NCBI GenBank assembly: GCA_951230915.1
Contig: OX579640.1
Span: 25,254,981 to 25,318,980, forward strand
Length of the DNA: 64,000 nucleotides
DNA from: Antitrichia curtipendula
Taxonomy: Eukaryota > Streptophyta > Bryopsida > Hypnales > Leucodontaceae
Reading direction: 5' to 3'
A program made the position numbers and the translations under genes. Of this stretch, positions 1-10,895 are shown in pieces. The notes beneath the pieces were generated by a model. It was not told the origin of the DNA. It was given only the letters and a program-made list of their open reading frames with translations, and did not search any database. Each line of letters begins with the position of its first letter. Position 1 is the stretch's first letter.

Positions 1-155
1 GGAAGATACTATCCATCAAAGTGATGCAGCGACAAAGGAGCAAGAGTCTTCACAGCTGGAAATTGCTGCATCAGGTTTCTAAATTTCCCATTTTGGTGAC
101 ATTCTTCATATTGTCTACTTGTCTTCCACTTGTTGACATTGACCGGAGTTGTTTT

Positions 156-227
156 GTTGTTGGTGAACTTGACAAAGGTGTTGTTGGTGAACTTGACAAA
201 GGTGTTGTTGGTGAACTTGACAAAGGT
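156..227 (+). repeat. Three tandem 24-bp units in the first exon of the left ParB-like gene
   Basis: Three consecutive copies of a 24-bp unit encode three VGELDKGV octapeptides in frame. They sit N-terminal to the ParB-like region, in the acidic part of the protein. The right copy has no such repeat but is also acidic at this place. Confidence 0.9.
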
Positions 228-1335
228 GTTGAAGGAGATCATGACAGCAGTGATGGCCGGCCCATGGATTTGGATTATGATAGTACAGCAGAGATGTCTG
301 CGGAAGAACTGGGAAAAAAGATGGATGCCCAAATTGTGAAAGAGTCCGTGAATACAAATGTGGTGCTTGACCGGCTTCGTTTTAAGCCAAGGAACAAGTC
401 CAAATTATCCATTCCACTTTGCAGGATGAAGCCTTTGGCTGCGGTGCGGCCCCATCTCCGAAACGACGTCATGGCTTTGGGATCGCACTTTATTAGCACA
501 GGCTACATGGATGGCCATGGAGTCTTCTACGTTGCCTTGCAAGATGATGAAGGCCGCGTTCATGATGTGACAGTTGAAGATACAAGGCACTGGAGTCCAT
601 TGTGGCAAGAAGCAAACGATGTTTTTGAGGAGGAGTTGAAGAAGGAGGACTGTTCGCAACAGTTCTCTGGAAAAATGTTCCATGTGTGGGACGGAAATCA
701 CCGCCTTGCAGCATGGATGCCAATCATCAACAGAGATCACGGAAACGATCCACCCTGGCACTACGCGGTTGAGTCAATTGTCTTAGAAGTTGAGGGCCAA
801 GTTGGACCACTTTTGACTGCACTTCATCAAGTTAAATGGTAAGCTTCAAATGTTATTTCTCTCTATGTCTTACAATATTAATGGTAGAGTCTTTAATTGA
901 TGTTTGCTTCATTCAACTTCGTCTCATTATTATGGTATGTGTGACGCAAGCGGAATCAAAATTGCCACGTGAAGATGAACCTTGTGCACAAGCTCTACCG
1001 CCTCCAAAACATTGCTGCACAACCCTTGCAGTACTTTGAAAAATTGGTATCCAAGGAAGACATTATTGATGCTGAGAAGAAGCTCAAGTCAAAGCCATAC
1101 ACATGGTACACGCTCACTATTGATGGGCTAATTGGTGTCCTCTATCAGGTAAAATTTCTTAGTATTCTTGAATTGAAAGTGAAGTGAGGGCATCTGTTCA
1201 ATTTCTGTTGATGAACATGACGTTTTATATAACAAAAAGTAAGGCCAATATCGGCTTCGCTTTCTAGGGTGCACAAACTATAGGCTCTCTTAATAAAGAC
1301 TTTTTTTTGGGTTTTGCTGCTTCAACTTCTACGTT

Positions 1336-1666
1336 AACACAATATTCGTTATTTTGGGAGAATTCCATGATTTTGGGAGTATGCAGTTCAGCGCGGTTCG
1401 CGCTGATCTGCACCACAGATTGGAAAACTGAAATTTCCGAATGACCATAACTTACTCAAATCTTGTCCAAACTGGGCATATGAGGTGTTTTTTGACATCT
1501 AAGGAATCTGTAGATGTCAAAAAACACCTCATATGCTCAGTTTGGACAAAATTTGAGTAAGTTATGCCCATTCAAAAATTCCAGTTTCCCAATCTGTGAT
1601 TCAGATCAGCACGAACCGACCTAAATTGGGAGATAGGAAAACTCCCAAAATAACGAATATCGTGTT
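1336..1666. mobile_element. Foldback miniature element in an intron
   Basis: The 25 bases at 1336-1360 and 1642-1666 are reverse complements with one mismatch; each contains CGTTATTTTGGGAG. The complementarity continues inward: 'acttactcaaat' and 'aaacacctcatatgctcagt' both have partners, so nearly all of the 331 bp can fold into one hairpin. It lies between the exons ending at 1148 and starting at 1722 of the ParB-like pseudogene. A CGTT on each side may be a short target duplication. No coding capacity. Confidence 0.8.
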
Positions 1667-4091
1667 CGTTGTTGTTTCATGCCAAACGCTTATTTTTTCC
1701 AATTGTTAATTTTGTTTCCAGCAAGAGTTAGATGAAGCCGTTGCACATGCAACAAGGCGGTTCAAAGAGAGATACCCAGAGAAGTCAATTGAGTGGACTA
1801 CTGTGAAGCTGCACGAGGCAATTGGAAAGGCAGTGGATAAGGTAAAGAAGGAGACTCATTCTGAACTGAAGAAACAACTTCCGATTGCAGATCCCAAACT
1901 AATCCCCCAGTTTTTTGAAGAAGTTAAAAAACATTACGAATGTCGGGAAGATGATCCTGAGATGTCTCAGGAGAAGCTTTGGTATCTTGCGACATCCTCC
2001 ATGGATAATTCTATGAAGGTGAAGTGGCTTGAGCGTTGGAATAAGCCGGCATCTCTACGGGAGGCTGTGAAGTTCCCTAGGTTCAACTTTGCTGACCATG
2101 CATTTCCAGAGTGGCTGCATAAAGCTACTTGGTGGGGTCAGGTGGGTTTTGTTCAACCAGCACGTTCATGATTTCAAAGTAATTCTCCATGTGTCAGTTT
2201 TCTTATTTTCTTGTTTTTTTACAGATCGCGAGTGAAGTGCAGTTGCTTTTTGATGCAATGTTATCCGATATCAATGTCACAATTGACTACAAACCGCCTG
2301 GTGAAATTGCCATCAAATCGATTTCGGACTACGTGGAGGAAATGCAAATTCAGCTGTGGGATTTGGCGTTTGAGGACGAATTCAAGGACAAGAAGGTTCA
2401 CAAAAACCACCCACCTGAGCTCCAAGTGGGACTATCAAAGGCTGTTTCACGTGTATTGTACAGGTATTTCATGTACATATTGTACCCAAGGAAGGCACTA
2501 TCTAAAGTACCTGCATTTTTTACTAGCTATCTTGACATGAAAGCTGAGAATTGCATGATTACTGATGCCATTGGTGCAAAGTGGAAGAGAGAGCACTGGG
2601 AAAAATGTGGTTGGTACATTGATTGCCCGGTGACCAGGCCACCATCATTTGACATCAACCTCCGAAATAGTATCCAACCTGATTTAGCCGGCACGGATGT
2701 TGTCATCCTCCCTCTGACCACGACGGCTCCTGCTAAGAAAACACGTGGTTTGAAGAGGAAGGCCCAAGAGGAGGAAGCTGTCAAAAAGAAGGCTGTGATG
2801 GAAGCTGAGACCGCGGCAAAAATTCAGGCGGCTACTGTTGTTGCTGAGGCCAACATGAAGCGACTTGCAGAGGCGTCTATTGCAGATGCTAATGCCAAAT
2901 TAGCAGCAGCCACTTCATCATTTGCCGCAGCTGGGTTGGATGAGGACTTTCAGGTCCTCGACGATGCCCTCATTCCTACAGCAAATCGAGGTGTACTCCG
3001 TACTCAGAGAACACCTTCTTCAGTTGAAGATGAAGGATTTAGTCCTCTGTCCTTTGCAACACAGAAATTGAAGTAGAAGGTGCTTTCAGGGAAATCAACA
3101 TCATCACCGCCGCCATTGCAGTCTTCTATCTTTGTCGCAAACACTTCCATCATGAAGATGATGGCTGAGTTACCTGACCATCATCCAAGTCTGGATGGAC
3201 TTAACAATTTTGCTCTCAAGGTAATTTTCATTCTCCCTTAAGTTTATTCCATTTTTCTATCTTCAATTTTCATTCCATTTTTCTATCTTCAATTTTCATT
3301 TTCTTAGTGCACCTTCACGTGTAAATATGTGTGCAGGTGAAAATAGAGACTGGAGACACGGCCCTCTCAGCACATTGCCTTCATAGTGAGTTTGACCTTA
3401 TTGTTGCGGATTTGAAGTCTGGACTTGTGATTCCAGGGATTTCATTAAACAGCTCTGACGTTCCCTCTTGGAATGAGTACTCTTTGCTATAGTTGGAGTC
3501 TGTGTTTGAGTTCTCCGAGAAATTTGTGCACGCAACTGGCGGCTTTTTGTTGTTTCTTCCAGACCAAGTAAATGTTCGCACAGATGTCCTTTCGTATGCC
3601 AATGGCTACAACTTTCAATTGATTAGAGAATGGTGGGGTATAAATGACCTCCCATGCTCTTGCCCGATGAATCCCAAACTCAAGGTACCTCACAATCCAT
3701 CTTTCTTGATATCCTTCAAATGCAAAAATTTATTCCTTATCGTTGGTAACTGATGTTTTGGTTTTCTCAGATCCCTAACAGTTTCAATTTGTCTTGTTCC
3801 AGATTAGGAGGTTCAGAATTTGGTTGTTCTTGCATAAGAGTACTTCACCGGCTCTCTTCTCTTTTGGAGTTAACGATGACCTCACCGAAGTTGGACTTGG
3901 AGTTGCAGAGTCTGATGTGCTCTTTAATTTTACTACAACCGAGTCTCAAGCGATGAATGGAAGGGTTCTATGGAGGGGCGCTCATGAGAAAGATATTGCC
4001 TTCCTTCAAATGCTTATATCAGCTCTAACTAAACCGGGGTCACTCGTTCTTGATGCATTTGCGTCTATCAGTATATACTCTTCCCATCTTT

Positions 4092-4294
4092 GATAATTTC
4101 ACTTTTGCCAAAATGAAGCTTTTAACTTACTCAATTTCCTGTTGATTCAAGTAATTCTTTGCAAGCATGCAAGGCAATTGGCCGCCACATTGGATAATTT
4201 CACTTTTGTCAAAATGGAGCTTTTAACTTACTCAATTTCTTGTTGAATTCAGGTAATTCTGTGCAAGCATGCAAGGCAATTGGCCGCCACATTG
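4092..4294 (+). repeat. Tandem duplication (~101 bp) across an intron-exon junction
   Basis: Two near-identical copies begin at about 4092 and 4193. Each contains the end of an intron plus the start of the exon encoding the second half of the SAM-binding motif (reads as NSLQACKAIGRHI / NSVQACKAIGRHI). Only the second copy has a good acceptor (attcag before GTAATTC). The first reads attcaag, so it is probably skipped or non-functional. Confidence 0.75.
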
Positions 4295-4871
4295 TTGCCC
4301 TCGAGGAAGACATCGAAGTCTTTGATGTGAAGCTGAAGCTGTATCTGCCTCTGCCTCTTCAGCCGATTTTGGCTGCATGTATGTCTGTGTCGCCTGGAAT
4401 TGATATTGACCCTCCAATCCGCTTTGTGAAGAAGAAGAACCGTTTGAGTAAGTGAGTTTGGATTTCTTTCATTTTGTCAATTGAATTATGCTTGTCAATA
4501 CTTACATAATTCATACTAATTGTATTTCTGATTTTTCAGACTGAGGGCAATGATTGTCTCACCAGTGAAAGACTATGTGATGGTTCCATGGGACGCTGAA
4601 GTTGCGGATCTTCAAGCGGCCGTGTCCTCCCCAAGTTTGGCATTACCACGGCGGCAAATTGATCCCCAAGTTCGTAGATTCATTGACGACGAGGCCGTTG
4701 TTGAGATGCATTATCTCTCATCATCATCTAACAGTTCTAGTGATTGGAGGATATGAATTCTGAGATTTTTGATACATTTTTGAATTTTGGGTATTTACAT
4801 CAGTGAATCTAATGATAATCGTCAATGGCTTTCTTCTTCCTTCCACTCTTTCATTCTATTCTTTGTATTAA

Positions 4872-5649
4872 CCCTTAAAGTCCCAAGGCCATTTTCTGGC
4901 CAGAAACCACTGAAAACTGCCATTTTTTCTGCATTCATCCCAAAAAAAGGAAAAAACTTTTTTTCAAAAATCTAACCATAAAATGTTGTTTTTAACTTGT
5001 CTAAGATCATGTGGTAAAAATTTCATCAAGTATGACTATATGGATTGGAAGAAAACTGCATTCAAAGTTTGGAGAAAAGTTCTTTTGGGTGGTGCCCTGA
5101 AATTTCAGATGACTTTGATTGCCTTTTGTCGAAATTTTTTGCACTACAGACTTTGAATTCAAAAATTGAACATATATTGGATCATGTTAGGAACATGTCC
5201 ACCCATTTCCAGCAGATTTGGAGACTTATAACACCTCCCAAAAAATCTTGCAATGCAACTATGCTGTGAAAAATGATAATAAAATACTTTTTTGCAATGA
5301 GATTTCATAGCCCATTCTTTGGGCGTCCTCAAAAAGTTTCAGAAAACTGCATGTCCCAGACTGTCACCCACTGCCCACCCCCGACCTCCGGTCTAGAGTG
5401 CAAACCCTGCCCCCTTCTACAGTCAATGGAATTGTGCCTGACCAGGCTGCCCCTCGAGTTTGGTTTGAGCAAAAAAAAACCATAACTTTTTCATCCGACA
5501 TCAAGTTTCAATAAAAATTATATATCCACGAACCTCTTAGAAAAATGCACGTCCTCAAAAAGTTTCAAAAAATCACAATATAATTTCAGCCCGTAGGTAC
5601 CTACCCAAACTCCAAATTGTCCCTCAAGGAGACAATGGGACTTTAGAGG
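4872..5649. mobile_element. TTAA-flanked miniature element, copy 1
   Basis: TTAA stands at 4868-4871 and again at 5650-5653. Inside are inverted ends CCCTTAAAGTCCC and GGGACTTTAGAGG. A TTAA duplication with CCC...GG ends is the pattern of piggyBac-type elements. The 778 bp hold only short chance reading frames. Internal sequence is shared with the copies at 7120-7857 and 7950-8529, for example the segment around 'catgtggtaaaaatttcatcaa'. It lies just downstream of the ParB-like pseudogene, inside the remnant of the larger element. Confidence 0.7.
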
Positions 5650-6197
5650 TTAACCTTAGTTTTGTTTATTCTAATCTCATTATTTTATCTGGGTCCTTTA
5701 GCCCTTGGTCACTATCATCACATTCTTGCATATTCCCTCATGCACCCATACTCCACCACATAGACATGAAGATCAATATTTCCAAAATGTTCATAATTCA
5801 AATTTCACTGAAGATAATCCTTGCAAGTTGCAAAGGCTTAAACATATTTAAAACATTGGAAGTTGAAATATCATATAGTTAGAAGCGACTCAACTAAGTC
5901 CGCATTCATGAACACATCCACCCTACCCTAAAATTCAATTTCTCAACAGCACTTTATTACCCGGACAGTTGAGGGACATAATATTTAAATTTCACTTTTA
6001 CAAGAATGATGATAAAATGACCTATACTCGTATTGTGATCTTATCCATACGTAAAAATTTATGCTTCAATAAGCCTTTACGACCCACGGCCATAGGATAC
6101 ATAATAATCTACCCAAATTGATGACTACTCTATTTACAATTTAAACACCTCCTGCTACATCACTAAGTTACTATAGTTTCCATTATCACAACAATTT

Positions 6198-6384
6198 CCA
6201 CGGTTATAGGACCTTAACACTATACTATTATTCTTATTTTCACATTTATTTTCACTTTTACTTTTACTTTTATATTTTGTCTCTATTTAATTTTAACTAT
6301 TAGCAGAAAAAAGTACAACTTTTTACGCTCTACGCTCACGACTCTACGCTCACCGCTCACCGCTCACAGCTCTGCGCACGCAAA
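6198..6384. mobile_element. Terminal region of the left Mutator-like element remnant
   Basis: A block reading CCACGGTTATAGGACCTT at 6198-6215 is followed at about 6325-6384 by GCTC-rich sequence (repeated CGCTCAC). The same pair, in the same order and orientation relative to the ParB-like gene, forms the end of the 38,507-53,849 element (38,594-38,613 and 38,519-38,566, inverted). So the left ParB-like pseudogene probably ended in the same kind of terminus. The outer boundary is not sharp and the other end is outside the window, so no target duplication can be tested. Between 5650 and 6198 I see only AT-rich DNA. Confidence 0.5.
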
Positions 6385-6511
6385 ATAGCAATCCCCATCG
6401 GCTCGACGTACATTATGAATAATTCTCTTGGTTTGTTTGTCTCTCTCCATGTTTGTTTTTTATGAATTTGTTTTTGTGAATTCTGTCCTTTTGTTCTTTG
6501 TCGCTTTGGTT

Positions 6512-6771
6512 ATATCTTTGGTCCGAGGGTAATTATCCTTGGCCCAAAGATAGTTACATTGTTGTTCATGGTTCATAGTCACCTATGGTTAGTATGTATT
6601 ACTATATTTGGGTATATTTATCCTTGAGTCGAGGATAATGTTCTTTGTTTGATATGTGTTTAGAGTGTTTTTGTTCTATTTTTTTTTGGAATGTATTTAT
6701 TGTAATTTCATAATTTTTCAGAGGATAATTTCAAAGGATCCGGCGATAATTATCTTTGGACCGAACATAAT
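6512..6771. repeat. Palindrome cluster A (four copies of a ~21-bp inverted motif)
   Basis: Imperfect palindromes lie at about 6512-6533, 6533-6554, 6618-6638 and 6748-6771. The clearest (6618-6638) has arms TTATCCT and AGGATAA around a GAGTCGA-like core. The same motif recurs eight times just upstream of the DUF7869-type gene. Confidence 0.7.
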
Positions 6772-7119
6772 CATCCTCGGACTCCTTCCTAGCTTTGAAG
6801 ACCTTGGCAGTGGAAATTGAATCCTTACACAATGACACAAATGTGGGAATCTGAAGAGAATGGTTGGCAAAAAAAAAAAGGGACAATGAACTCAAACAAA
6901 GCACAAACTAAAAATATTTTTTTCACCACTATAAACAAAAGCATTCAAAAAGGGAATTATTGCAAAAGCCATAATAAGATTTTTTCAATTTCCATTTCAA
7001 AATCATCACCTGAGTAAATTTACTTTTAAAAATTCACTAAGTTTTTGTATTTTAAAGGATGGATTGATGTTTGTTCAAAAGATTTTTATTCATTCTATTT
7101 TGATCAACCCCAATCATAA

Positions 7120-7857
7120 CCCCTCAAGTCCCAATTGTCTCCTTGGGTAACAATTGAAGGTTCCGTGCAATTCCTATTATCTCAATTTTGGGAATAAATT
7201 TTTTGAAACTTTTTTTTGTAAATATAGTTTTTAATAAAATTGATTCTCCAATAGCAATAATTATGATGCACAAAGCTTGAAGTAGTCAACCACAAGCAAT
7301 AAAAAAATCACACTAACTTGAAATAAGTTTTCTAAAATTTATTTCTTATAGATTATAATTTTGTCTATATAATTATGTAATGTAAAGATTGGTTCATTTC
7401 ATTTGTCTAAGGTCATGTGGTAAAAATTTCATCAAATTTTTCCATACGTATTGGAAGATATTAACATTCAAAGTTGGACAAAAGGATTTTTATCAAGAAC
7501 ATAATGTGTTAATATAATGTGTTAAGGAGTTTTACATTAAATAACATGTTAGCAGTTTTTACATCAGGAACAAAATAATTCAAAAAAATATAATGTGTTA
7601 GGAATTCTTTTTGAAGTTATTTTGATTTTTTGTGATTTTAGGGGGGCTATTTGCCAACCGTCCTTCGTTTTTTACTTTTTGTGAAATAACTTTTGCTTCC
7701 AAGTACTAATTGAAATAAAAATCATATTGCCAAGAAACTTGTGTGTATTTCTAGCTTTACAAAAAAATTTAGTAAGTTATGATAAATACTGAGACCATAT
7801 GAGCCTAGTATCCGAAGTCGCATTTTGGCCCCAATAGGACCAATAGGACTTCAAGGG
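7120..7857. mobile_element. TTAA-flanked miniature element, copy 2
   Basis: Starts CCCCTCAAGTCCC (preceded by ATAA, so the left TTAA has one change) and ends GGACTTCAAGGG before TTAA at 7858-7861. The interior shares blocks with copies 1 and 3, such as 'ggtcatgtggtaaaaatttc' near 7410. About 738 bp, no coding capacity. Confidence 0.6.
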
Positions 7858-7949
7858 TTAAAGGGCAATCTAGGCATCTTTTTGAAAAATTTACTTAGAG
7901 GATTCATTTTTAATGAAATCTTTTATAATTTTTCAAAAAAATTGTTTAA

Positions 7950-8529
7950 CCCGTAAAGCCCCAAGGGTGTTTTCTGTCTAAAACCACTCAAAACTACCAC
8001 TTCTGCTATATTCACTTAAGAAAACCAATTTTTTTGTTTTTTTGGAAATTTAACCGTAGGATCTTGTACTTAACTTGTCTGAGATCATGTAGTAAAAATT
8101 TCATCAAATTTGACCGTACAGATTGGAAGATATTAGCATTCAAAGTTGAACAAAAAGTTTTTTTTCAAGAAGATGCTTAAATTGCCCAAAAAACTAAGAT
8201 TGTCCATAACTTTCTCATCTCTAGTCCAAATAGAATGAATCAAAGCTTCATGTATAGGTAAAAACATAATCTTTTAGCAAAAAAATTCAAAAAAAAATAT
8301 TTTGACTTTCTTTAATTTTTTTTAGGCTGCCCGAGAATCTCCATTTCTTGCTCATTGTGCCATAACTTTTTCATCCAGCATCCAATTGAAACAAAAATTA
8401 TATATCCACAAAACTCTTGGAAAGCTACACAACCTCAAAATATCTCAAAAAAATTCACTTCAAATTGAGACAATAGGAACCTACCCGGACCCAAATTGTC
8501 CCCCGAGGGGACAAGCGGGGCTTTAGGGG
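7950..8529. mobile_element. TTAA-flanked miniature element, copy 3
   Basis: TTAA at 7946-7949 and 8530-8533 flank inverted ends CCCGTAAAGCCCC and GGGGCTTTAGGGG. It is 580 bp long and shares interior sequence with the other copies. This is the cleanest copy for defining the family ends. Confidence 0.7.
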
Positions 8530-10895
8530 TTAATAAGGTTAAGATTGCTTGCTAAGACAATCTTACCATTAGAATTATTGTGTTTCAATCCCATCTTTGA
8601 TCTATTAAAAATTTAGTTTTTCTTTTGATCTTAGACTTACTTCTACCTAACAATTTTTTAAAGAATGAAAATCAAGTGCGTGATCTTTGAAAAAATATTC
8701 CAAGACTATCAAATCAATTATTTACCACAAGATTTTTTTAATTTAAAGTTTAAATTTCCAAAAGAAATTCCACAAATAATAGTCAAAGTCATCTAGAGTT
8801 ACAGGTCAATGTTCAAAAAAAAAAATATTCCCAACTTTGAATGCTGATAATTTTCAATTTGTACAGTCAAACTTCATGCAATTTTCACCATACAATCTCA
8901 AACAAGTGAAGTACAAGATCTTACAATGAGATTCTTACAAATTTAATTTTTTTTGGATGAATGCAATAGAAATGACAATTCTGAGTGATTTTCGCCCAAA
9001 AATTGGTCTAGGTACTTCAGAGGTTAAATTCTCAATTCATGTCTCTAGTATAAAAGATTAATTCAAAATCTATATTCATTTGCATAAATTATAAATTAAA
9101 GAATATTCAAAGTCTTATAATTTATTGTAGCAAGATGGAAAAAAAATCTTTCTCACTTTAAATGCAAATATTTTCCAATGTACTTGATATAGGTTGGAAT
9201 TGTTTTAGTTCATATATGGTGATATGTATTAGTGTACTGTCGAATGTATGGTGTACAAGTTGTGAAAAGACGAATATGCAAGATTTGGCAATGGAATTTT
9301 GAGGCCATTTGACTAAGGCTATGAAATAAAGACATGGCATGACTATGAAATTTTGAGGCTAGATGACTAAAGTCATTAAATGAAACCACAACATAAATAA
9401 GGAATCAATAGATTCATGATGTCACACAATTGAGGCCAGGAAGTGAAGGCACACAAAGCGCCACCAAAACTATTGCTTCAAATAATTTGAGTGTTCCTTC
9501 ACCCACAATTACAATACTTTAATAAAAACAAATAATTAAAAATAATGAAACCTTTGAGAGTTGAAGATCTATTTCAAGGCACAAATTAATTTATAAATTA
9601 TTCCATATGTTCAATTAATTTAGGGTCCATTCATCCAGAATTGTATTTTGTTCATTATATTATATTTTAATAAAAACAAGCTTTAGTTTTCTTACCTCAC
9701 TACACAAGATAATAAGACTTTGAATCCTCAACATTAATTTTTTTCACTATAAACTTTGAATTACCCTAAAAATTAAAATGAAGGATTGAATATTTGAATT
9801 GAAAGCTAAAAAATAGATCTAATATGATGTTTTTCCCAAAAGATGCTATAACTACTCCAAAAGGAAGATGCTCTATACCTTCTCAATACTAATCCAAATG
9901 AAATGAATCAATCTTTCTATATATAGTCAAAAATATAATCTATAACAAATTTATTTTTTAATTTCAAATTTCAAGTCTTTATGATTTTTTTGGTTGCCCA
10001 AGCTTGACTATTTTGAGGTTTGTGTGGCATAGCTTTTGCTCCTGAATCCAAAAAATCCTAAATCCTAAACCCTAAAACAGTTTTATCAATAACTTCTAAA
10101 AATATTTCACGAAAATCGAATTCTAAAATAAGGAATCTCCAGATCTCTTGAATCTGAGATTCCATTCCAAGAAAATCTCACTTTTCATGACAAATGACAT
10201 GTGGTTGTATTTTTGTAAAGTCCTCATTCCCTAATAAGAATCGGCTGTCAATAATTTTGTTGTTAAAATTCCGCCTATTTATAAAAATAAAGGTTGGTGG
10301 AACGTTAGATTCCATTCTATCCCGTTAGCACCAATTGCAAGATAGGAATGTCAACGCCCCCAAAGTAGGGAGATACTCTTCTCCTGGTTCCTGAAATTTT
10401 TGAACGTTCAAATTTCCCGCTTAGTCATCCCGCCACTTTCTTCATCGTCTCTCTCTTGTGAGCTCCCCATATCGCCTCATTTTCTTGTTTTCTAGTCTTT
10501 CATTATTCCTTTGCCTCTTGCATGCATTGTTACGGCGCGGCCTTTGAACGCGTGTATTTTCAATTCATTTTGTCTTTGTGAAGTTAGTAGTGTCTTGGCA
10601 ACTTAGTATCGCTTGAGTTCTCGTAAGTTCTAGGTTCTTTTTTCATTATTTCTTGTCAAAGTTTCTGTGTTTGGTGTCATTCATTGAGAGGCTCTGTTTG
10701 ATTATAAACCGTATTGTTGTTCAAAATACAGTTTTCTGTTCTCCATCCGTCAACTACAAGTGATAGTCTTGAGCGGTAAGCATTCAGATGGCACAGATTC
10801 CAATGTTTGTGTAGAGTTTCACGTGGTTTGAACTCCCCTATTTCTACACCAAAGAATCCGGAGACAACGTCATTACCAGCCAAGAATGATCATAT

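Larger units (their letters stand above)
24..4756 (+). pseudogene. ParB-like / DNA methyltransferase-like protein, left copy (decayed)
   Basis: Multi-exon gene whose exons match, in order, the minus-strand gene at 38,859-43,680. Approximate exons: 24-838, 951-1148, 1722-2141, 2225 to about 3226, 3337-3684, 3803 to about 4070, about 4255-4450, and about 4540-4756. The first exon encodes VWDGNHRLAAW, which resembles the ParB-type DGNHR motif. The last exons encode VLDAFAS followed by GRHIVALEED, which resembles the SAM-binding motif I of N4/N6 DNA methylases. Motif I lies C-terminal to the motif IV position, as in permuted beta-class enzymes. The motif IV position reads VADLKSG instead of DPPY. 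An Ala/Lys-rich helical stretch lies near 2,730-2,930. In-frame TAG codons occur at 3074-3076 and 3490-3492, so I call it a pseudogene. The start is uncertain and an exon may lie upstream of the window. ParB and methylase assignments are inferences from motifs. Confidence 0.6.
6780..10890. other. AT-rich non-coding stretch with nested TTAA-type elements
   Basis: No convincing gene on either strand; open frames are short and rich in Lys, Asn, Ile and Phe. Besides the two complete TTAA elements listed separately, it has an inverted fragment ending at TTAA 9024-9027 (from about 8815) and a fragment at about 9830-10,040 that matches the middle of the 7950-8529 copy. At about 10,420-10,900 the composition becomes more balanced and may be the 5' flank of the DUF7869-type gene. 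Confidence 0.6.

Noticed and set aside
1..4756. ParB plus methylase considered as an integrated giant-virus or phage segment
   Set aside because: The gene has many spliceosomal introns, sits beside Mutator-like ends, and no capsid, polymerase or packaging gene is nearby. Viral or bacterial ancestry of the gene itself remains possible.
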